A DNA stretch of 64,000 bases from Chloroflexota bacterium (lineage in GTDB: Bacteria; Chloroflexota; Ktedonobacteria; Ktedonobacterales; Ktedonobacteraceae), in contig VBHI01000199.1 in assembly GCA_005881495.1 (NCBI GenBank), forward strand, positions 1-64,000. Reading direction: 5' to 3'. The position numbers and the translations under genes are program-made. The notes under the pieces are model-generated. The model saw only the letters and a list, made by a program, of their open reading frames with translations. It had not been told where the DNA came from and ran no database searches. Within the stretch, counting starts at the first letter, position 1. Every line of letters starts with the position of its first letter. Positions 1 through 7,740 of the stretch are shown here, in pieces.

Positions 1-1
1 C

Positions 2-1192
2 AACATGTTCCTCAACCCGCAGCAGCGCACCTTGGCCATCGGGATGTGGGCTGCCAGCTTCTCGGCCGGTGCCGCGATCGGCCCGCTGGTCGGCGGCGCA
101 CTGCTCGCCCACTTCTGGTGGGGCTCCGTGTTCCTGGTGGCCGTCCCGGTAATGCTGCTGCTCCTCGCGCTGGGGCCACGGCTCTTGCCGGAATACCGCG
201 ATCCCGGTGCGGGTCGGCTGGACCTGCTCAGCGCGGCCTTGTCGCTGGTCGCCGTGCTGGCGGTCATTTACGGCATCAAGCAGCTCGCCCAGGACGGCGC
301 GGGATGGGGGCCTTCGATGGCCATCCTGGCAGGCCTGGCTCTGGGCGCCGTGTTCATCGGCCGCCAGCACAAGCTGACCCACCCCCTTCTTGACCTCCGG
401 CTCTTCCGCTCGCGGGACTTCAGCGCCTCGTTGGCCATCAACACGCTCGGCTTTTTCGTGGCCTTCACAGGCTTTCTCTTCATTGCGCAGTACCTGCAAC
501 TCGTGCTCGGGATGGGACCTCTGGATGCTGGCCTGTGGACGCTGCCGTCGAGCGTCGGCCTCGTCGTCGGTTCCCTGCTTGCGCCGCTGTTCGTGCTTTG
601 GGTTCGTCCGGCTTATGCAATGGCAGTCGGCTTGGGAGTCATGGCAGTCGGCTTCGGCGTGCTGACCCAGATCGGTGGAGCCCACGCCCTCTGGGTCGTG
701 GTGACCGGATCCGTTCTCCTGGCTCTGGGCATCGCACCGGTAGGCACCCTGGCGACCGACCTGATCGTTGGGGCGGTCCCACCCGAGCGGGCCGGCGTGG
801 CGTCGGGACTTGGGGAGACGAGTTCCGAGTTGGGTGGGGCGCTTGGCATCGCGCTTCTCGGGAGCCTGGCGACCGCACTGTATCGCCACGAACTGTCCGG
901 CACCATCGCGCACGAGGTCCCCCATCACGTTGCCAGGGTGGCGCAAGACACGCTCGGCGGCGCGCTCTCGGTGGCCTCCCAGTTGCCTCACGCACTTGGC
1001 CTGGCGCTCATCGCCTCGGCTCGTGCCGCCTTCGCTGATGCGTCCGTGCTCATGTTCAGCCTGTGTGTCGGCATCGCGCTCTTGGCGGCCCTAGCTGCAG
1101 TCGTGCTGCTGCGCGGGCGAAAGGGTGCAGCCTCGCCCGACCAGCAACCGGAACCGGTGCCCCATGACACAGTGAAAGAAAGCGTTGCCTAG
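2..1192 (+). CDS. MFS drug-efflux transporter, DHA2-like, 5' end outside the window
   Basis: A drug:proton antiporter of the 14-helix DHA2 (EmrB/QacA/SmvA-like) group. The readable part begins at the conserved R-x-x-A-x-G-x-W...GPLVGG segment that follows the fourth helix in this family. It continues through about ten hydrophobic helices to a polar tail. Full-length relatives have roughly 470-500 residues, so about 100 residues lie before the window; the frame is open to base 2, and the ATG at 5 is internal. The gene is clearly more GC-rich than the housekeeping genes further right, which suggests acquisition by transfer. The next small gene overlaps its stop codon. Substrates cannot be predicted. 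Confidence 0.85.
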   Translation, partial: NMFLNPQQRTLAIGMWAASFSAGAAIGPLVGGALLAHFWWGSVFLVAVPVMLLLLALGPRLLPEYRDPGAGRLDLLSAALSLVAVLAVIYGIKQLAQDGAGWGPSMAILAGLALGAVFIGRQHKLTHPLLDLRLFRSRDFSASLAINTLGFFVAFTGFLFIAQYLQLVLGMGPLDAGLWTLPSSVGLVVGSLLAPLFVLWVRPAYAMAVGLGVMAVGFGVLTQIGGAHALWVVVTGSVLLALGIAPVGTLATDLIVGAVPPERAGVASGLGETSSELGGALGIALLGSLATALYRHELSGTIAHEVPHHVARVAQDTLGGALSVASQLPHALGLALIASARAAFADASVLMFSLCVGIALLAALAAVVLLRGRKGAASPDQQPEPVPHDTVKESVA

Positions 1193-1407
1193 TGCATACT
1201 CAAGAACTCCTTGTAACGACTACTGGCTCGGAAGCGAACGTAGCCGAAAAGAACCTGCTTGCCCGCTGGGGCTTTACGACTGAGGAGATCACCTCGTTGC
1301 TCTGGCTGCAACAGTGGTACAAAACTGGCGGTAGCGACCGCGCTGTCATTGTACGCTACCTGGAGTTCCTCCGGCTCCTGGTTCGCAGCGGCGAACTTGA
1401 ACTGTAA
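1192..1407 (+). CDS. small hypothetical protein, translationally coupled to the efflux gene
   Basis: A 71-residue acidic, soluble protein that I do not recognise. The GTG start at 1192 shares its first base with the last base of the efflux gene's TAG, so translation is probably coupled. Composition is ordinary: a helical middle with W-x-x-Q-Q-W-Y and a leucine-rich end (RYLEFLRLLVRSGELEL). No signal peptide or membrane helix is visible. Tight coupling argues that it is a real gene, perhaps accessory to the transporter, but nothing in the sequence states a function. Confidence 0.5.
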   Translation: MHTQELLVTTTGSEANVAEKNLLARWGFTTEEITSLLWLQQWYKTGGSDRAVIVRYLEFLRLLVRSGELEL

Positions 1408-1513
1408 CCATGAGCGAAAGAGAACGCCGCACGGAGGAGAATGATGGCTGTGCCAGGTTGATTGGAATCAGTCCACCTTACTTATTGACGTCAAGGGTAT
1501 TGAGGACACAGAG

Positions 1514-1966
1514 ATGAGTATGAACAAATTGACCGCCTTTACCATTGCAGCGCAGTACACCGCAGCCATAGCCGCGCAGAATGAAGAACGCATGCAGGTT
1601 CTGCGTGCTGGCAGTTATAAGCTAGACGCTGTTTACCTGGACGCCTACGGGGTTGCCCCTCTTGCAGAGCCTGAGGGCAAGGGCACGTATCGTTCCCTCT
1701 TCAGCGCCTTCCCCGATGGCGACCTTGCGGTGACGCGTACCATCGCGGGCGCCGAGGTAGTTGTTCAGGAATGGACGTTCAGCGGCACCCATACCAGACG
1801 GACTGAGCGCGGGGCCTTTCGCGGTCACATGCACGAGCAGCCGACCGGCAGAGAGGTGCGCTTGCGGGGCGTCTCCATCTATGACATCATCCGTGGACTG
1901 ATCCAACGCGAAACCATCTATATCGATAACGCCACACTACTCGTCGAGTTGGGAGGCCTCCCATAA
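1514..1966 (+). CDS. SnoaL-like / ester cyclase family protein (NTF2 fold)
   Basis: A 150-residue protein of the SnoaL-like polyketide cyclase / predicted ester cyclase group, a small NTF2-like alpha+beta barrel. Family features visible are the early helix, the segment around FSAFPDGDLAV, the E-W-T-F-S-G-T-H-T strand (WxxxGTH is typical) and the VSIYDIIRGLIQRETIYID ending. Such proteins often act on small hydrophobic molecules, but most members are uncharacterised, so the substrate is unknown. A second ATG two codons later is an equally possible start. The MFS gene starts 2 bp after its stop, so the two are probably cotranscribed. Confidence 0.75.
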   Translation: MSMNKLTAFTIAAQYTAAIAAQNEERMQVLRAGSYKLDAVYLDAYGVAPLAEPEGKGTYRSLFSAFPDGDLAVTRTIAGAEVVVQEWTFSGTHTRRTERGAFRGHMHEQPTGREVRLRGVSIYDIIRGLIQRETIYIDNATLLVELGGLP

Positions 1967-1968
1967 AG

Positions 1969-3045
1969 ATGCAGCACACTCCTCGCAGTCTCGGGACGCT
2001 GGTGATAGCAACGCGTGTAGTCGCAGCGTACCCAGGACCATGGCGGACGCGCTCCATCATCATGTGCCTCGCCGCAAGCTGTGCTTTGATGATGATCGGC
2101 TTTGGCATCTCCACACCAGTCTTTGCCAAACGCCTGGGCGAACTTGGTTCCGGGGTGGAATCGCTCGGCTTCATGACGATGGCGTCGGCCCTCGCGCAAT
2201 TCCTGCTGGCCCCCTGCACGGGAACATGGGCCGACCGCTTCGGGCGCCGCCCCTTCGTCCTCCTCGCCCTGGCAGGACTCACCATCACCAATCTCGCCTT
2301 TCTGTCGGCACAGTCCGTCAGCCTCTTTATTGCCCTGCTGCTGCTCGACTTCGTCGCCGTTTTTGGCATGGAGTTTCTCGAGCCACAGATGGTGTTCTAT
2401 CTCTACAAGACGCTGGCGTTGACTCCGGCCCAATACGGGTTCATCATGGGTAGTTATGGGCTGGCCCTGTTGTTTGGACAGGCGGGACTGGGGCGACTGG
2501 GTGAGCGCCTCGGCAAGAAGCCGATGATTGCGCTTGGCTTTCTGCTCACCTCGGCCCTGCCTCTCGGTCTGCTGCTCTTCCACCAGCTCGCTCTACTCAT
2601 CCTGGTAGCCTTGCTCGCCGGGTTGGGAAGTGCCTTGATCACGCCTGCATTGGAGAGTTCCTACCTGGATATGACGCCAGAGCAGCACCGCTCACTTATC
2701 ATGGGGGTGAGAGAGTCGGCGGTCTCGCTGGGTGCGGTGGTAGGCCCCTTGCTGCTCGCTTTCAGCAGCCGCTGGCTGTCGCCGCAGAGCGTCTTTACGG
2801 TGGCGCTCCTGGCCGCGCTTGCTGCCGTGATCCTGACTCTGGCGGTGCTCAAGCTGCAAGGTGGCCGCGGGGCACGCAGTACCGAAAGAGACACGTCCGA
2901 ACGGGCCGTGCTCGTGTTCTCGACGCTGTACAGCATACTCGAGGAAGTGCAGGTGATGCGCCAACCAACGTCGCTCCTGGCTGAAGCTGAGAACACCGCC
3001 GACCTGACTCTGCGCTCTACTACGGCCCTGTCAGAATGGCACTGA
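1969..3045 (+). CDS. MFS transporter, TetA/multidrug-like (12-helix type)
   Basis: A 358-residue major facilitator protein. The first helix pair is followed by the MFS loop motif (WADRFGRRPF, a form of G-x-L-a-D-r-x-G-r-k) at about residues 87-96. A second loop, GRLGERLGKKPM, marks the symmetrical half. About eleven hydrophobic helices are visible and the tail from about residue 300 is polar. It is shorter than the usual 390-420 residues. The ATG lies 2 bp after the preceding SnoaL-like gene. The likely role is export of a small molecule; specificity cannot be read from the sequence. Confidence 0.8.
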   Translation: MQHTPRSLGTLVIATRVVAAYPGPWRTRSIIMCLAASCALMMIGFGISTPVFAKRLGELGSGVESLGFMTMASALAQFLLAPCTGTWADRFGRRPFVLLALAGLTITNLAFLSAQSVSLFIALLLLDFVAVFGMEFLEPQMVFYLYKTLALTPAQYGFIMGSYGLALLFGQAGLGRLGERLGKKPMIALGFLLTSALPLGLLLFHQLALLILVALLAGLGSALITPALESSYLDMTPEQHRSLIMGVRESAVSLGAVVGPLLLAFSSRWLSPQSVFTVALLAALAAVILTLAVLKLQGGRGARSTERDTSERAVLVFSTLYSILEEVQVMRQPTSLLAEAENTADLTLRSTTALSEWH

Positions 3046-3194
3046 CAGGCCCTTTACGGGGATTGCATGGATCTGAGCAATAACGCTCACCTGCATGCTG
3101 CTCTTGCTTACACGGTTTTTCAGGAGTTTTTAACTTCGAAGTCCAAGATAGTTACTCATGGTTTATCTCATTGATCTGAGAAGGAGGGAAGGCA

Positions 3195-3329
3195 ATGCCC
3201 AGCAGATACCGCTCAGGGGAAAGTATCCCTAGATGTAATGGTGTTATCCGTGGTGGGACAACGATAGTGATTGATGAGCTTGTCGAGATTGGAGAGTTGA
3301 AACTGATTTCAGAAAATAGTCCCTGTTAG
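3195..3329 (+). CDS. possible 44-residue small protein with a strong ribosome-binding site
   Basis: An ATG at 3195 preceded by AAGGAGG at 3181-3187 opens a 44-codon frame ending TAG at 3327. The product begins MPSRYRSGES and has a valine/isoleucine-rich strand followed by an acidic helix (DELVEIGELKL). I recognise no family. The near-perfect Shine-Dalgarno sequence at correct spacing is the main support; it could also be the surviving start of a larger lost gene. The surrounding interval (3046-3576) holds no other gene I can support. Confidence 0.35.
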   Translation: MPSRYRSGESIPRCNGVIRGGTTIVIDELVEIGELKLISENSPC

Positions 3330-3576
3330 GGACTTTCATGGACATCTCTACCTTTGCTTTTGTAGTACAAATGGACTAAAATAGCTTCGTGAGTGAGACG
3401 AAAACCAAGTCTCTTTCACTTGAGTACCGCCAGTTCGGCGGGAATTGACGCCTGACTGAGATTGTGTAAGACGTGGTATCAAGACCATGCAACAGTCGGT
3501 GATGCAGGAACACGACATCATGTAGGCGTGTCCTACATGTCTACATTCGTGAGAATGGTGTACGAGAGGAGTGATC

Positions 3577-4260
3577 ATGAGCATTTCGTTTCCAGGAGAG
3601 TCACCTGAGTACCGGGCGGCGCGCGACCGGCTGCTCAAGCAGGAGGTCGAGCTGCGCCGCGCTACCGAGGCGGTGGCCGCCGCCAGACGCGAGCTGCCGC
3701 CCGGCGGGGCCGTCCCGGAGGACTACGTCTTCCAGGAGGCAGAACCCGGCGGCACCCCGACCGACGTGAGGCTGTCGGAGCTGTTCGTGCCCGGCAAGGA
3801 CACGCTCGCGATCTACAGCTTCATGTTCCCGCGCGCGCTCGACGACGAGCGGCCGTGCCCGTCGTGCACATCCTTTCTCGATGCGTTCGACGGTGCCGCG
3901 GAGCACATCACGCAGCGCATCAATCTCGCGGTCGTCGCGAAAGCCCCGCTGCCGCGCATCCTTGCCCATGCACAAGAGCGCGGCTGGCTGCGGCTGCGGT
4001 TGTTGTCCTCGGCCGGCAACACCTACAACCGCGACTACTTCGGCGAGACCGCGGAGGGAACCCAAATGCCGATGCTGAACGTGTTCCGGCGCGACGGCGA
4101 AGCGATCCGCCACTTCTGGGGCTCGGAGCTCCTCTACGCGCCGACCGAGCCTGGGCAGGATCCCCGCCACACCGATTCCATCGACCCGCAGTGGAATCTG
4201 TTCGACTTCACGCCCGAGGGGCGCGGGACCGACTGGTATCCGGAGCTGAGCTACTCCTGA
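3577..4260 (+). CDS. DUF899 family thioredoxin-like protein
   Basis: A 227-residue DUF899 protein, a family with a thioredoxin-like fold and no settled biochemical role. The signature region is visible: Y-x-F-M-F-P...CPSCTSFLDAFDGA, where the CPSC pair sits at the thioredoxin redox position, then the late segment YFGE...PMLNVFRRDG and the closing WNLFDFTPEGRGTDWYPELSY. The ATG at 3577 has AGAGGAG at 3565-3571; the GTG two codons earlier lies inside that site and is less likely. Base composition is much more GC-rich than the flanking DNA, which suggests horizontal acquisition as a single gene. Confidence 0.85.
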   Translation: MSISFPGESPEYRAARDRLLKQEVELRRATEAVAAARRELPPGGAVPEDYVFQEAEPGGTPTDVRLSELFVPGKDTLAIYSFMFPRALDDERPCPSCTSFLDAFDGAAEHITQRINLAVVAKAPLPRILAHAQERGWLRLRLLSSAGNTYNRDYFGETAEGTQMPMLNVFRRDGEAIRHFWGSELLYAPTEPGQDPRHTDSIDPQWNLFDFTPEGRGTDWYPELSYS

Positions 4261-4397
4261 CTGCCGTCGTCTGGCCAGGACTCGACACTACGACGTCACC
4301 ACCGAGCGCTGCCGAATCGTCATCACGCAGACGTGCCGTTTCGTGTGCCAACAGCTCTGCTGATGGAAGTTTGAACAAAAAGGATAAACTTTCTTAG

Positions 4398-4600
4398 CCT
4401 CAGGTTGTAAATGTTTAAATTCTGTGAGCGGTTTCTACACAATTATGTGGGCAAACCTAGAGATGCTTTTTCTGAAATGTCTATGGCTTTCCTCGCTCGT
4501 GAGGCCCTTCAAGCAGCATATGGAAGAGAGAATGCCAACCACTATTCGCCCGAACAATTGTGTAGAAACCGCTCACGGAATTTAAACATTTACACTGAGG
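4398..4600. mobile_element. MITE-like element with 38-bp terminal inverted repeats
   Basis: Two arms face each other: 4407-4444 and 4556-4593, 38 bp each with one mismatch. The pairing continues outward, with a 2-base gap, to CCTCAG (4398-4403) and CTGAGG (4595-4600). The whole unit is about 203 bp with about 111 bp between the arms, too short for a transposase. The inner part is open on the + strand (GKPRDAFSEMSMAFLAREAL) and could be transposase remnant, but I cannot name it. It abuts the truncated GMC oxidoreductase gene and supplies that frame with a spurious N-terminus. No clear target-site duplication is visible at either edge. Confidence 0.7.
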
Positions 4601-6065
4601 CATCTGCCGCACAAGTATTGTTGCTAGAGGCCGGTGGGGTGGATGAGAATCCGAACATCCACGATCCTGCTGGTCTGTTTGCACTCCGAGAGGGCGAAGA
4701 GGACTGGGCCTATTCTACTGCTCCACAGAAGTATGCCGCCGACCGGGCGCTGCACTGGCCGCGAGGAAAAGTGCTCGGCGGGAGCAGTTCACTCAACGGC
4801 ATGATCTACGTTCGTGGGCATCGCACTGACTATGACAATTGGGCCTATCTGGGAAATGCCGGGTGGGATTACGAAAGTCTCCTGCCATACTTTAAGCGCT
4901 CCGAGGACTTCGACCGAGGCGAATCCCGGTATCATGGACAGGGTGGTCCCTTGCACGTGCTTTCACAGTTTGAGCCGCATCCCGTCAACAAGGCTATTAT
5001 CGCGGCTGCTGTTGAAAAGGGCTATCCCCACCGGGACGACTTCAATGCTGACGCCGACGAGATCTACGGTGTCGGTGCCTGCCACTTGACAATCAAGGAC
5101 GGCAAGCGCCATAGCACAGCCAGCGCGTTTCTGAAGCCAGCGCTAGCACGTCCCAATCTCACAGTACTTACTCGTGTATTGGCGCGGCGACTTCTGTTCG
5201 ATGGGACGCGCTGCATTGGCGTGGAGTACACCCACGATGGTGATCTCAAGCAGGCGCATGCTACGACAGAAGTCATCGTCAGCGGTGGAACATTGGTATC
5301 CCCGAAGCTTTTGCTGCTCTCAGGCATCGGACCGACAGACCAGCTTCGTCACCTCGGGATTGATGTCCTCGTCGATCTGCCAGGAGTCGGCCAGAATCTG
5401 CATGATCACACGCTTTCGCCTAGCATCTACGCAGCGAAGCAGAGGGTGCCACCACCTGTGCCCGGTCTCCAATTAAATTAATACACAGCCAATTGTTCTG
5501 GTCTAGCGACAACAGGCTACCCGGTCCCGACCTCCAGCCGCTGTTCTTCCATGTTCCCGTCTATGTGCCTGGCATGTCTGGACCGGCAGATGGGTATACC
5601 CTTATGGCAGGGCACATTCGCCCGGCAAGCCGGGGCTTCCTGCGGCTTACCTCGGCTGATCCATCGGTTCCGCTGGAGATTAATCCCAACTACCTCTCGG
5701 TGCAGTCCGACGTGAATGCCCTTGTGCAGGCACTGGAAATGTGCCGTGAGATAGGTGCGGCGAAGGCTCTGGATGAATGGAACGGTGGTGAACTCTATCC
5801 TGGCCCAGACGCTGTCAGTAAAACAGAGCTCGAACGCTATGTCAGGCAGTCCGTTATCACGTACCATCACCAGGTAGGTACCTGCAAGATGGGCGTGGAC
5901 GCGATGTCCGTAGTTGACCCCACCTTGCGTGTCTATGGTGTGGAGCGACTCCGTGTGGTCGATGCATCGATCATGCCGAGTGTGACATCGGGGAATACAA
6001 ATGCGCCAGCCATCATGATCGGCGAAAAAGCGGCTGATATGATCAAGGCGACAAGTAGGGCATAA
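4601..6065 (+). pseudogene. GMC family FAD-dependent oxidoreductase (choline dehydrogenase-like), broken
   Basis: Remains of a flavin-dependent alcohol/choline dehydrogenase of the GMC family. Frame 1 (to 5481) starts at LLLEAGG and carries the GMC signature WPRGKVLGGSSSLNGMIYVRG plus the second signature SGGTLVSPKLLLLSGIGP. The other frame carries the C-terminal part, with YHHQVGTCKMG, VDPTLRVYGVE and the SGNTNAPAIMIGEKAAD ending. The first ~25 residues with the GxGxxG FAD motif are missing and replaced by the inverted-repeat element. The frame break is a tandem duplication of AATTA at 5471-5480. Removing one copy restores the family sequence Q-L-x-H-S-Q-L-F-W. Two independent lesions make function very unlikely. 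Confidence 0.9.
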
Positions 6066-6111
6066 AAGTTCAGCCAGAGAGCATGATGGACTAAACTCCA
6101 TTTTCTATCTC

Positions 6112-6240
6112 ATGTATCTCGGTTTCTATCTCTTTCCCTATGGGCAGTTCGTGCCCCGTTGGACACGCTGGATCATGTTTATGGGGATAGGAGTAAGTAT
6201 CTTCCTCATCATCTTCCCTCGCTATTCATCTGCATTACTG
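6112..6240 (+). pseudogene. fragment of a membrane sensor protein (FPxGxFVPRWTRW family)
   Basis: A short frame reading YLFPYGQFVPRWTRWIMFMG followed by a hydrophobic stretch resembles a piece of the membrane N-terminal half of multi-helix sensor histidine kinases common in Ktedonobacteria, where a loop FPDGRFVPRWTRW precedes a helix. Nothing of the rest of the gene follows; at 6242 another fragment starts in a different frame. A second piece of what looks like the same family lies inverted at 6444-6575. Family assignment is from memory of the loop motif. Confidence 0.45.
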
Positions 6241-6241
6241 A

Positions 6242-6424
6242 ATGCAAATCCTGGCTCTAAAATTTCTAGGCTTCTCTTTGGAAGAAATCAAGCACTGCTT
6301 GCAGATCGGCCCAACCGTTCTGCAAGAATCTCTCTCCTTCCAGCAAGCCATGATGCAAGAAAAAAGGACCCAGCTCGATAACATCATCCAGGCCATCGAG
6401 GAAACAGAACAACTGCTGCAACCT
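6242..6424 (+). pseudogene. fragment of a MerR-family regulator (C-terminal part)
   Basis: About 60 codons resembling the dimerisation helix and following helix of MerR-type regulators: QILALKFLGFSLEEIKHCLQ, then QEKRTQLDNIIQAIEETEQLL. The DNA-binding winged helix that should come first is absent and the frame runs into unrelated sequence after the second helix. It is therefore gene debris between two sensor fragments. Confidence 0.6.
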
Positions 6425-6443
6425 CACTCCCACTGCTCTCCGG

Positions 6444-6575
6444 TAATATGTTTTCACTCAATTGATCTGGATCTACCACTGCACGCAGCGTCGCTTTGAA
6501 TGGTGCCAGAACTTGTTCAGCGTCATATGTACGAGGGTAGAAACGCTGATCGATGATGGTCTGAAGAAAGGTGCG
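6444..6575 (-). pseudogene. fragment of a sensor kinase (linker after membrane region)
   Basis: The minus strand encodes LQTIIDQRFYPRTYDAEQVL and FKATLRAVVDPDQLSENIL. This matches the segment following the membrane helices in Ktedonobacterial sensor proteins (RRxQxxIDRRFYRRKYDA...LAxFxATLRxExDLxxL). Neither membrane part nor catalytic domain is adjacent in frame. With 6112-6240 it indicates a scrambled gene of this family. Confidence 0.5.
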
Positions 6576-6705
6576 TAGAGGCAAGAACAGTACAACCGTC
6601 CTTCACACAAAAATCGTACGCACACTCCTTCGTCCCAAGAGCATTGTGTCCTCTATGGTATAATATCTATATGAAAAGCCCTTCTGCCACTAACGTGTAT
6701 AGTAG

Positions 6706-6988
6706 GGTTGACCCTTGCGGTCAACCAATAAGCATCAACCTAAGAAAAGCCCATCAAATGCTGTGGGGTGAGAGCAAGTGGAACGCTTTCAGATGGCGAT
6801 GGCGCGGCAGGAGGACAACCCTGTCATGCTGAGCACATTCGCTCCGCTCAGTGTCAACTCCACGAAGCATCTCAAGGCCCAGCGAGACAGACCCTTCGCT
6901 GCGCTCAGGGTGACAGGGTGCCCTCGCCCTCTGGAATCCGAACCTGAGTCTTAGGTTGATGCCTATTGGTTGACCCTTGCGGTCAACC
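6706..6988. repeat. composite inverted-repeat element bounded by GGTTGAC/GTCAACC hairpins
   Basis: The two 39-bp ends, 6706-6744 and 6950-6988, are inverted copies of each other. Their inner 18 bases pair with one mismatch, and each outer end is a hairpin of the form GGTTGAC-N7-GTCAACC. Inside lies a second palindromic module, 6819-6834 against 6903-6918. No coding sequence is supported. It looks like a small non-autonomous element or a nested pair of intergenic repeats. Confidence 0.7.
6819..6918. repeat. CATGCTGAGC / GAAGCATCTC palindromic intergenic repeat
   Basis: The ends CCCTGTCATGCTGAGC and GCTCAGGGTGACAGGG are near-perfect inverted repeats, and GAAGCATCTC occurs between them. A shorter copy containing CATGCTGAGCGCAGCGAAGC is at 13661-13682, so this is a dispersed family within the window. 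Confidence 0.7.
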
Positions 6989-7034
6989 TCCACGCGGGGC
7001 GGTCAACCTCCACGCGCGGCGCTCAACCTCGCTC
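6979..7034. repeat. three tandem ~20-bp repeats (GCGGTCAACCTCCACGCG)
   Basis: Units starting near 6979, 6999 and 7019 repeat GCGGTCAACCTCCACGCG, the third diverged (GCGCTCAACCTCGCTC). They extend outward from the right end of the composite element, as if part of its GTCAACC end had been amplified. Several open frames cross them by chance. Confidence 0.6.
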
Positions 7035-7170
7035 TGGCGGTCTGGCCCACCCACCTCATACACCCAAAACTTTACCGAGCAATTTCCTCCTTATCTACCC
7101 AAAATACCGAGCGCACCCCAATTCTCACCTACCTACCACACACCATATCTCGAACATACCATGGCCCTCC

Positions 7171-7212
7171 TGCCACAAACGTATATAGTAGGGTTGATCC
7201 TTGCGGTCAACC
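7171..7212. repeat. dispersed repeat ending in the GGTTGAT/GTCAACC hairpin, third copy
   Basis: This 42-base unit (TGCCACAAACGTATATAGTA then the hairpin at 7192-7212) matches 6685-6726 and 12038-12077. All three keep ACGTRTATAGTAGGGTTGA followed by TCCTTGCGG or CCCTTGCGG and TCAACC. It is followed by two long G runs (7213-7238). Confidence 0.75.
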
Positions 7213-7260
7213 TGGGGGGGGGTCTTGGGGGGGGTCGCGCCCCCAAATTTTCAAATTTTG

Positions 7261-7289
7261 TTGACATTTCACAAATCAACTGGTATGCT
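7261..7289 (+). promoter_or_regulatory. promoter of the arginine operon
   Basis: TTGACA at 7261-7266, a 17-base spacer and TATGCT at 7284-7289 form a near-consensus sigma70-type promoter. Transcription would start near 7296, about 445 bases before the first argG-like start codon. That leaves room for the T-box leader. Confidence 0.7.
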
Positions 7290-7295
7290 TAACAC

Positions 7296-7700
7296 AGACA
7301 AAATTACATACACTGACCCGCGTTGAACGAACAAAGTATGAGGATGGGCACCGACAGCGATCCGATAAAGAGTGGAAGTTCGGAATGGGAAAGCCCTCTC
7401 AGAACGCCTTCGTGAGCGGCTGACCGAAGAAAGCCTGCTGCAAGCATACAATAGCGTACCTGGACAGAGGCAAGTAGGAACAGGTGGGTGGTTCCCTCGC
7501 AGTACAACAACCAGCAAAAAGTGGTCTTTCTACCCTTGCAACAACGCAGTAAGCCAGGGTGTCGCCAATGGGTGGCATCTCTCACAGAGATTGAAAGACA
7601 ATAGGGGTGGCACCACGGGCGTAGCATTTCATTCTACTCTCGTCCCTTCTTCAATGTTCTTTAATGTTCAAGGAAGGGAACGAGGGTTTTCTTTTGCCCG
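7296..7700 (+). ncRNA. T-box leader of the arginine operon
   Basis: A long structured leader between the promoter and the first argG-like gene. The T-box core, GGGGTGGCACCACGGGC, is at 7604-7620 and is followed by an attenuator hairpin. T-boxes bind an uncharged tRNA: the anticodon at the specifier loop of stem I (here roughly 7330-7470) and the CCA end at the UGGN bulge. The bulge would read UGGC, which fits a tRNA with G as discriminator. Arginine specificity is inferred from the downstream genes; I could not fix the specifier codon by eye. The open frame running through this region upstream of 7741 is not a coding extension. Confidence 0.8.
7637..7695 (+). terminator. T-box attenuator (rho-independent terminator)
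   Basis: CTCTCGTCCCTTCTT (7637-7651) can pair with AAGGAAGGGAACGAGGG (about 7670-7686), leaving a short loop, and a T-rich run follows at 7687-7695. The left arm begins 17 bases after the T-box core, the usual place for the competing terminator of a T-box riboswitch. Confidence 0.8.
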
Positions 7701-7740
7701 GCTCCTTCCAATTCACATTTCGTTGAAGGAGTCTCAAACA

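Noticed and set aside
3330..3570. Group II intron or IS tail before the DUF899 gene
   Set aside because: Some phrases looked structured, but no domain V, reverse transcriptase or terminal repeats could be identified.
7372..7740. In-frame 123-codon extension upstream of the first argG-like gene
   Set aside because: It covers the T-box leader and terminator. The ATG at 7741 has a good ribosome site and the family similarity begins after it.
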